From Lyngbya sp. CCAP 1446/10 (GTDB lineage Bacteria; Cyanobacteriota; Cyanobacteriia; Cyanobacteriales; Microcoleaceae), in NCBI RefSeq assembly GCF_026130175.1, contig NZ_JAIGNI010000011.1, forward strand, positions 48,211 through 112,210: a stretch of 64,000 nt of DNA. The letters are read 5' to 3'. A program made the translations under genes and the position numbers. Under the pieces are notes generated by a model. That model was given only the letters and a program-made list of their open reading frames with translations. It did no database searches and had not been told where the DNA came from. Below are positions 58,789-64,000 of the stretch, one piece after another. Numbering within the stretch: the stretch's first letter is position 1; every line of letters begins with the position of its first letter.

Positions 58789-60258
58789 TTAAACCAAAAC
58801 TGCGCTGACTAACCTGCCTGCAAGCAAATAAGTATTCATATCGCCCTTGCCTTTGACGTGGATAATTCCTCTGTCTTCAAACAGATACTTGTTTTGCAAG
58901 ATATCGTAAGTTGATTGTGTGACTTGAATTGCGCCGGCAATCCCGTGGGATTCCATGCGGGCTGCTGTATTGACGGCATCGCCCCAGAGGTCGTAAATGA
59001 ATTTTTTGGTGCCAATAACTCCCGCAATGGCAGGCCCGGTATTGATGCCGATGCGAATGTTAATTCCTGCATGATGTTTGACATTAAATTTTGCTAATTC
59101 TTCCTGCATATCTAAGGCAATTTCTGCAATGCTTTCGGCGTGGTTGGTGCTAGGATTTGGCAAACCTCCCACTACCATATAAGCGTCTCCAATTGTTTTA
59201 ATTTTTTCTAATCCGTACTTTTCCGTTAAAGCATCGAATGATGAAAAAATTTCGTTGAGAAAAACGAGCAATTCTTCGGGAGATATTTGTGCTGAGAGCA
59301 CGGTAAATCCCACGATATCCGCAAACAGAATCGTGACTTCTGCGAAGCCGTCAGCAATACTGCTTTGACCGTCTTTTAACCTAGCAGCAATGGATTCGGG
59401 TAAAATATTGAGCAGCAGGCGATCGCTCTTTTCTTGTTCTTTCAACAATTCTACATTAGTTTCTTGCAATTGTGCCGTGCGTTCCCTGACGCGCTGTTCT
59501 AATTGTTTAGCATTTTGGCGCAACCTGCTGATAGATAAAGTTAATCCTGCAATGCCTAAAGTTGAAAGTCCTGCTAATAGTAAAAAAAGATTTTTGAGTC
59601 CGCTGTGAGTTTTTTGAGTGATGGTTTCCAAAGGTTGAGTAATTTCTAATATCCCCCGAACATCTCCAACTTTCCAGTCAGTTTTAGGACTGTTTGGGCT
59701 AGTGTTGTGACAGTTTATGCAGCTAGGAGTGAGAATATCTGCCTCGGCATATCGAAATGCTGGCTTGCCGCGAAATTCTTCTGTTCTGAAAAATTGTTTA
59801 TTGGAATTTTGGGTTAAATAGGTAATAGCTTGACGTTCAAAATCGTCTCTAGCTCCGCCTTCTTTTCGCCGCCAGGGAAACGGGTAGTCGCTGTAGAGGC
59901 GAACTGATACTTCGGGATTTTTGTTGGTTATATGGTTGCCCAGTTCTATTAAAAAAGTTGCCGGGACTGGAACTGTTACTTTGGTCGGTTTGTTGTCGTG
60001 GGTAAAGTTAATCGCTTTAGCGGTGTTGAGAGGACTAATAACATCGGAACTGTAAAGGGTACGGGCTTCTTTAATTGCTTGGGCGTAGAGGGTGGCATTT
60101 TGGAGGGCTTGCGATTCGATGAGGTTGGAGGAAAGACGAGACATATTTGCCATCGCTACTCCTACACCTACACAAAATAAAATTGTCACTGCAAGGAGAA
60201 TTCGCTTGTAAATTAATTGGCTGATGGCAGCCCGACTGCTAGAAATCAACTGGCGCAT
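58789..60258 (-). CDS. c-heme (DUF3365) sensor adenylate cyclase
   Basis: This 489-residue protein (start at MRQLISSSRA, with GAGGATACC before it) has TM1 (about 20-40), a periplasmic DUF3365/Tll0287-like domain with a CINCH c-type heme motif near residue 200 (TPSCINCHNTSPNSP), TM2 (about 225-250), a coiled coil and a cyclase domain (about 300-480). The catalytic set is complete: FADIVGFT, EKIKTIGDAYM, YDLWGDAVN and AARMES. It is predicted to turn a redox or gas signal at the heme into cAMP; the signal is not known. The linker SDRLLLNILPESIAARLK is shared with the neighbouring cyclase. Confidence 0.93.
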   Translation of the reverse strand: MRQLISSSRAAISQLIYKRILLAVTILFCVGVGVAMANMSRLSSNLIESQALQNATLYAQAIKEARTLYSSDVISPLNTAKAINFTHDNKPTKVTVPVPATFLIELGNHITNKNPEVSVRLYSDYPFPWRRKEGGARDDFERQAITYLTQNSNKQFFRTEEFRGKPAFRYAEADILTPSCINCHNTSPNSPKTDWKVGDVRGILEITQPLETITQKTHSGLKNLFLLLAGLSTLGIAGLTLSISRLRQNAKQLEQRVRERTAQLQETNVELLKEQEKSDRLLLNILPESIAARLKDGQSSIADGFAEVTILFADIVGFTVLSAQISPEELLVFLNEIFSSFDALTEKYGLEKIKTIGDAYMVVGGLPNPSTNHAESIAEIALDMQEELAKFNVKHHAGINIRIGINTGPAIAGVIGTKKFIYDLWGDAVNTAARMESHGIAGAIQVTQSTYDILQNKYLFEDRGIIHVKGKGDMNTYLLAGRLVSAVLV

Positions 60259-60561
60259 GGTATCCTCAAGTGTGAGGTTGAATCTTGATTTGATTTTATG
60301 CACTACTAACATAACACTGCTTTTTCAGACTGTTTTGCTGGCGCCTGGGGTAAAGCAAGACTGGAGAGTGCAAGGGATGGTTAATTATTGTTTACCGCGA
60401 GTGTTTCCCTTGTCCGTAAAAGTACGCATAACTTTATAGTGGTTTTCAGTTTAGTGAAGTACAGATGTCGGGTAAGGACGCGGCTTGGCCTAAGTCTTTA
60501 CTTCACGCATTTTTTGTTTGATTTGGGTTAGGATAGCGATTGTAGTCTCTGGTTGGCGATC
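60259..60561. other. 303-bp gap between divergent cyclase and methyltransferase genes
   Basis: An inverted repeat, GTGAAGTA (60454-60461) with TACTTCAC (60499-60506), surrounds GTAAGGACGCGGCTTGGCC. No gene or defined promoter is recognisable otherwise. Confidence 0.5.
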
Positions 60562-61311
60562 GTGAATTCTGACTCTACTGTCTCACCTACTAACAAGGAA
60601 ATTTTTCCGGGAGAAGTTTTCGTCAATACTGCGGATTTTGATACCGGCATTCGGCGGCTTTTACCGAAATATGACGAAATGCTGGATGTATTAGCAGCCT
60701 GCATTGCTAGTACCAACCAGCGGATTTTAGAACTCGGCTGCGGTACGGGGGAACTGAGTTTAAAAGTTCTGCAACGCTACCCGTCTGCGGAAATTGTTGC
60801 TGTGGATTATTCGCCGCGAATGCTGGATTTTGCCCGCGCCAAAATAGAGTCGGCAGGATATGCAGCTAGGTGGACTGGCATAGAATTGGATTTTGGAGAA
60901 TGGGCGAATAATCCAAATTTTTCAGGTTTGGGCGATAAGTTTAATGCTGGCATTTCATCTCTGGCAATTCACCATCTTGAGGATGAGATGAAGTTGAAAT
61001 TGTTTCACCGGATTCGCGAAAGTTTAACTGCTGGCGGCTGTTTTTGGAATGCCGATCCTGTTTTATCGGAATCAGCAGCAATGAAGGATATTTATCAAAC
61101 GGCGCGGGAAGATTGGGCGCTAAGTCAGGGGGAAACTTTAGGAGAAATTCGGGCAAAGGTGGGGACGAGTGTTTCTTACGGGTATTCTAATCCCGATCGC
61201 CTAGCGACACTTGCGGCACAGTTGGAAATGCTGGCAAATGCGGGATTTGAGACTGTGGCGGTTCCTTGGAAGTATTACGGTATGGCGGTGTTTGGGGGAT
61301 TTGTTAGTTAA
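60562..61311 (+). CDS. Class I SAM-dependent methyltransferase
   Basis: The product of about 249 residues has motif I ILELGCGTGELSLKVLQRYPSAEIVAVDYSPRMLDFA, then FDFGEWANNPNF and ISSLAIHHLEDEMKLKLFHRIRESL, and SAMKDIYQTAREDWALSQGETLGE. This is a complete class I fold. The start is either GTG 60562 or TTG 60553; neither has a strong ribosome site. The substrate is unknown. Confidence 0.85.
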   Translation: MNSDSTVSPTNKEIFPGEVFVNTADFDTGIRRLLPKYDEMLDVLAACIASTNQRILELGCGTGELSLKVLQRYPSAEIVAVDYSPRMLDFARAKIESAGYAARWTGIELDFGEWANNPNFSGLGDKFNAGISSLAIHHLEDEMKLKLFHRIRESLTAGGCFWNADPVLSESAAMKDIYQTAREDWALSQGETLGEIRAKVGTSVSYGYSNPDRLATLAAQLEMLANAGFETVAVPWKYYGMAVFGGFVS

Positions 61312-61330
61312 ATTATTTAAGGATTAAAAT

Positions 61331-61383
61331 TGAGCGATTGAAATCGCCTCTAGACAAACAAAGTCCGCCTTCGCGGACTAAGA
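61331..61383. repeat. R1 repeat, copy 9 (left half only)
   Basis: GAGCGATTGAAATCGCCTC followed by CAAAGTCCGCCTTCGCGGAC; decayed in the first arm. Confidence 0.75.
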
Positions 61384-61407
61384 AATGAGCAAACAGCAGT
61401 TGTAAAT

Positions 61408-61797
61408 TTAAGGGACAGGGGCGGTAATTTCTGTAGGTGCGATCGCCCCCGGTGCAGGTACTGCTTGTTTTTCGAGTAGTACGCGCTGTTTGTTCCGAAA
61501 TTCTGCGGCGGCATCGTTCAAATTTTGGCGCTGTTCAGTATTGAATTCTTCCATGCTGCGGCCGCCTCCAAATCGGGATCGGTGAATTAAGTCAAATATT
61601 CCGCTGCCACTGCTGCGGCCGGAAAAAGGGTCGGTGTTGTCTTGAGTTTGAAAGTCTTGCAGCGGTTGGGCGCTATTATTATTTAAACTGCTGGCTTGAG
61701 CGAAGGTTGCTTGTGGCGATAAAATAGCACAGGTGGCGATCGCGCTTGCAGCAATTTGAATCATCACTTTGGCGGATTTAGAAATTTTGGTGTTCAT
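61408..61797 (-). CDS. Small secreted protein, unknown function
   Basis: This 129-residue protein has a signal peptide (SAKVMIQIAASAIATCAILSPQATFAQA) and a polar, Asn/Gln/Ser-rich mature part. A conserved-looking stretch GSGIFDLIHRSRFGGGRSMEEFNTEQRQNLNDAAAEFR follows, and a Pro-rich C-terminus. The family is one of unknown function found in cyanobacteria. R1 elements flank it on both sides. No further inference is possible. Confidence 0.65.
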   Translation of the reverse strand: MNTKISKSAKVMIQIAASAIATCAILSPQATFAQASSLNNNSAQPLQDFQTQDNTDPFSGRSSGSGIFDLIHRSRFGGGRSMEEFNTEQRQNLNDAAAEFRNKQRVLLEKQAVPAPGAIAPTEITAPVP

Positions 61798-61837
61798 AAT
61801 TTATTAGTTCAACTTTCAAAAAAACAATTGCTAAGAA

Positions 61838-61980
61838 TACCGGGCGGTTGAAACCGCGTCTACACAGACAAAACCCGCCTCCGCGGGTTGAAGAAAACCG
61901 GGCATTTGAAATTACGTTATTTTCTTTACACCCCGGAGGCGGACATCGTTTGACTTTCTGGCGGTTGAAACCGCCGTCTG
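61838..61980. repeat. R1 repeat, copy 10
   Basis: CCGGGCGGTTGAAACCGCGTC and AAAACCCGCCTCCGCGGG at the left; CCGGAGGCGGACATCG and then GGCGGTTTGAAACCGCC-like arms at the right. It lies in the gap between the secreted protein gene and the ABC permease gene. Confidence 0.75.
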
Positions 61981-61983
61981 CAT

Positions 61984-62874
61984 CTAAGCAAACCGACGCC
62001 GTAGCAGCGGTTGAATGCTCAGCAGCGCTACCAAATCAAAGGCTAGCAAGACTAACAGCGCTCCTCCAAAGGTAACTGTACCCCAAGGAGCGTTCATCAC
62101 GACGCTAGCTAGCGACCAATCGCTGTGCAGGTACAGGTAGCGGATGGGTTCGATCGCATAACTCAGGGGATTGAGAGTGACGACAACTTGCAGCCAGTGT
62201 GGCATAAACGACAGTGGCGCGAGGGCGGTACTCGCGAATAACAGCGGTAAGTTGGTGACAAAAATCACTGCGATTAATTCTACGTGGCCGGGGAGGGCGA
62301 AGGCTAAACCGAGACTCAAGCCGGTGACTCCCAAAACTAATAGTAGGACAATCAGGGCGATCGCGCCTAGTCCCGCAAGTCCAGGTAATCCCGAACCCAA
62401 AAATGCTCCCGCCGTAACGATTGCGCCTGTTTGGATAAAGCTGAGGGTGACGATGAAAATAGCCGAAGCTAGGACGATGGAAAATCTCGAAGCTAGGGGC
62501 GCGACTAACAGGCGGTTGAGAAATCCGAATTCGCGATCGAACATAATCGGTAAACCGGCATTCAGCGCGCCTGCAAATGCAGTAAAAACAATCACGCCTG
62601 CACCGAGAAATTGTCCGTAATTCTGGCTTTCGCCGAACAAGCCGGCGGGTGCATTTTTAAACAGAGCTCCGAATAAAACCAACCACATCAGCGGCTGAAT
62701 AATTCCTGCAACTAGCGTCGAGGGGCGACGCTGCAATTGAATAAACAGGCGCTTGGTTAAGGCTAGTGTTTCTTGTATAAAGTCTGCCAGCAGGGAATTG
62801 TTGGGGGGTGTAACTGTCGCTAGGGGCGATCGTTGCTGGTTGAGTTTGTTGGGGGATGTGACAGTACCGCTCAT
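61984..62874 (-). CDS. ABC-2 type transporter permease (DrrB-like)
   Basis: This 296-residue membrane protein has a cytoplasmic N-terminus (1-50), then ALTKRLFIQLQRRPSTLVAGIIQPLMWLVLFGALF, a periplasmic loop, FDREFGFLNRLLVAPLASRFSIVLA (the conserved ABC-2 cytoplasmic block), and four to five more segments. The similarity is to daunorubicin-resistance-type exporters and their cyanobacterial homologues. No ATP-binding gene is in this window; it may lie elsewhere. It stands alone. Confidence 0.85.
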   Translation of the reverse strand: MSGTVTSPNKLNQQRSPLATVTPPNNSLLADFIQETLALTKRLFIQLQRRPSTLVAGIIQPLMWLVLFGALFKNAPAGLFGESQNYGQFLGAGVIVFTAFAGALNAGLPIMFDREFGFLNRLLVAPLASRFSIVLASAIFIVTLSFIQTGAIVTAGAFLGSGLPGLAGLGAIALIVLLLVLGVTGLSLGLAFALPGHVELIAVIFVTNLPLLFASTALAPLSFMPHWLQVVVTLNPLSYAIEPIRYLYLHSDWSLASVVMNAPWGTVTFGGALLVLLAFDLVALLSIQPLLRRRFA

Positions 62875-63096
62875 AATTGCTTGTTGATTTTGACTGTGGT
62901 GATTATTTTTACAGGAAATATGATGAATGGGATTTTAGCAGTCTGCTTTGATTATAGGCGATCGGGAGTTGAGAGAGCGGGGGTAGTATGTTCATCGAGT
63001 AGCTGGGATGACAGGATAAATTTGTGGTAAAATTAGTCAACGCTACATATTAATAATTTAGTTTTTCGACTATTAACAAAATTGGAGGATAATTTG

Positions 63097-63471
63097 ATGT
63101 CATCAAGTGCGATCGCCACTTTGGTCAAAATCATGGAATCTCTGCCGGAAACTGTGCAAGATATAGTTGTTCAACACTTGCAAGAATACATTCGGAAATT
63201 TAATATTACTGTTGCTGTGAGTCCCGACGGTAAGCTGGAAATTCCGGCTGAGATTGAAAGTAAACTCAAATATGGCGATCAATACACAGTTACAGTTACA
63301 GATGATAGCATTGTTTTTGATAAGCTGAAAGCAGGTTTTGATTGGGAAGAATGGGAACGGCGCGTAGAAGCAGCCAACCCCGATCCTAATGAATTAACGA
63401 CAGAGGAGATTTGCGAGATTGTCCGGGAAGTGCGTCGCGAACAACGCTCTAAAACGGAGATTCAAAAATGA
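63097..63471 (+). CDS. Antitoxin of a PIN-family toxin pair
   Basis: This 124-residue protein (start at ATG 63097, which has TTGGAGGATAATTTG upstream; a TTG at 63082 is in frame) starts ATLVKIMESLPETVQDIVVQHLQEYIRK. It has a central beta block (SPDGKLEIPAEIESKLKYGDQYTVTVTDDSIVFDKL) like an AbrB/SpoVT DNA-binding fold and an acidic helical tail (EEWERRVEAANPDPNELTTEEICEIVREVRRE). It overlaps the next gene by 4 bp. Confidence 0.75.
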   Translation: MSSSAIATLVKIMESLPETVQDIVVQHLQEYIRKFNITVAVSPDGKLEIPAEIESKLKYGDQYTVTVTDDSIVFDKLKAGFDWEEWERRVEAANPDPNELTTEEICEIVREVRREQRSKTEIQK

Positions 63472-63929
63472 GAGTTGTCATAGATACTAATGTCTTTGTA
63501 TCAGGTTGGTTGTGGGGAGGTATCCCGGCTCGTTTATTTAGGTTGGCTAGAAATTCTCAACTCAGAATTTGTGCTTCTGAACCGATATTGGCAGAACTAC
63601 AAAACACTTTGAGTAAACAAAAACTACAGGGTAAATTACAATCGTTGGGTTTTACTGTTGATAGTTTGATGAGTGCAACACGAGCATTAGTGCAAGTTTA
63701 TCCAATTTCGGAGCTCAATGTACCTAGTTTACGCGATTCTAATGACAATATTATTTTAGCCACGGCAATTGCTGCTGATGCTGATGCGATCGTTACGGGG
63801 GATTTGGATTTGTTAGTATTGCAGGAATATGAAGGGATTGTTATTGTTACAGCGAGGGATTTTCTCGATCGCTATTTTCCAGAAAATGGTAGTAATAAAT
63901 ATGTAGTGAAATTTAATTACAGTAATTGA
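63468..63929 (+). CDS. PIN-family toxin component
   Basis: This 153-residue protein begins RVVIDTNVFVSGWLWGGIPARLFRL. It has Asp6 (VIDTN), Glu in ASEPILAELQNTL (about 44), SLRDSNDNIILATAIAADADAIVTGDLDLL (acidic residues about 90-115) and ends FLDRYF. The pattern matches the predicted nucleic-acid-binding PIN family of TA toxins. The last 71 bp of the window contain no further gene. Confidence 0.85.
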   Translation: MRVVIDTNVFVSGWLWGGIPARLFRLARNSQLRICASEPILAELQNTLSKQKLQGKLQSLGFTVDSLMSATRALVQVYPISELNVPSLRDSNDNIILATAIAADADAIVTGDLDLLVLQEYEGIVIVTARDFLDRYFPENGSNKYVVKFNYSN

Positions 63930-64000
63930 ATACATAGGATAATTTTATAACTCACACAATCAAGTTTTGTGATTTTTAATATTTCTTTACGCACTCGAAT

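Overview
The window comes from a filamentous, probably non-heterocystous cyanobacterium of the Microcoleus/Oscillatoria type (organism is inference). Seen directly: the HIP1 palindrome GCGATCGC is very frequent, petN (cytochrome b6f) is present, a fraC-fraD-fraE filament-integrity operon is present, and there are many Uma2-type proteins, several class III cyclases and abundant short palindromic repeats. There are no rRNA or tRNA genes that I can see.

Region 1 (0-5 kb): a Uma2-family protein, a stand-alone IS200/IS605-type tnpB whose 3' end overlaps a Tat-exported flavin amine oxidase, and a secreted-type protein built of FYLxxNPDV repeats with a PPC domain. Region 2 (5.4-15.0 kb, all minus strand) is the highlight: a cyanobactin (N-to-C macrocyclic RiPP) gene cluster in the order A protease, B, C (fused to two LamG domains), three precursor genes E3-E2-E1, F prenyltransferase, G macrocyclase. 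No heterocyclase (D) is present, and the G protein has no oxidase domain, so plain macrocycles with possible prenylation are predicted. Two precursors are intact, with predicted cores GLDFRFP and TLRESTAMYP; the third is frameshifted. Each precursor has its own sigma70-like promoter, and each is followed by a remnant of a RAYT-type transposase, so the array looks like a tandem amplification.

Region 3 (15-26 kb): a membrane protein, ribD, two adjacent genes that together make up the two halves of a photolyase, a cyclic-nucleotide-binding protein, a secreted beta-barrel-like protein, two toxin-antitoxin pairs (PIN and MazF types) and sbcC. Region 4 (26.6-36.9 kb): a LOV/multi-PAS histidine kinase, a CHASE-domain adenylate cyclase, a second Uma2 protein, then an Mrr-like nuclease and a DUF697/TerB-like repeat protein lying between yebC and a degenerate extra copy of the yebC 3' end; a histidine phosphatase follows.

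Region 5 (37-50 kb): antitoxin-like small proteins, a methyltransferase, a Wza-type polysaccharide export protein, an SGNH hydrolase, an orphan polymorphic-toxin-24-like domain with a probable immunity gene, larE, fraCDE, a tandem CobO/BtuR-like ATPase and an RTX calcium-binding protein. Region 6 (50-64 kb): csbD, a DUF167 protein, a DJ-1/PfpI protein, petN, a membrane protein, an SDR-like protein, two methyltransferases, bioB and bioA, two more adenylate cyclases (HAMP type and c-heme DUF3365 type), an ABC-2 permease and a third toxin-antitoxin pair.

Two repeat families run through the window. R1 (about 11 copies) is an imperfect palindrome bounded by CGGTTGAAACCGC and its complement; R2 (3 copies) is bounded by AATACGGTTC and GAACCGTATT. 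R2 has inserted into R1 once, and an R1 copy supplies the last codons of bioB.
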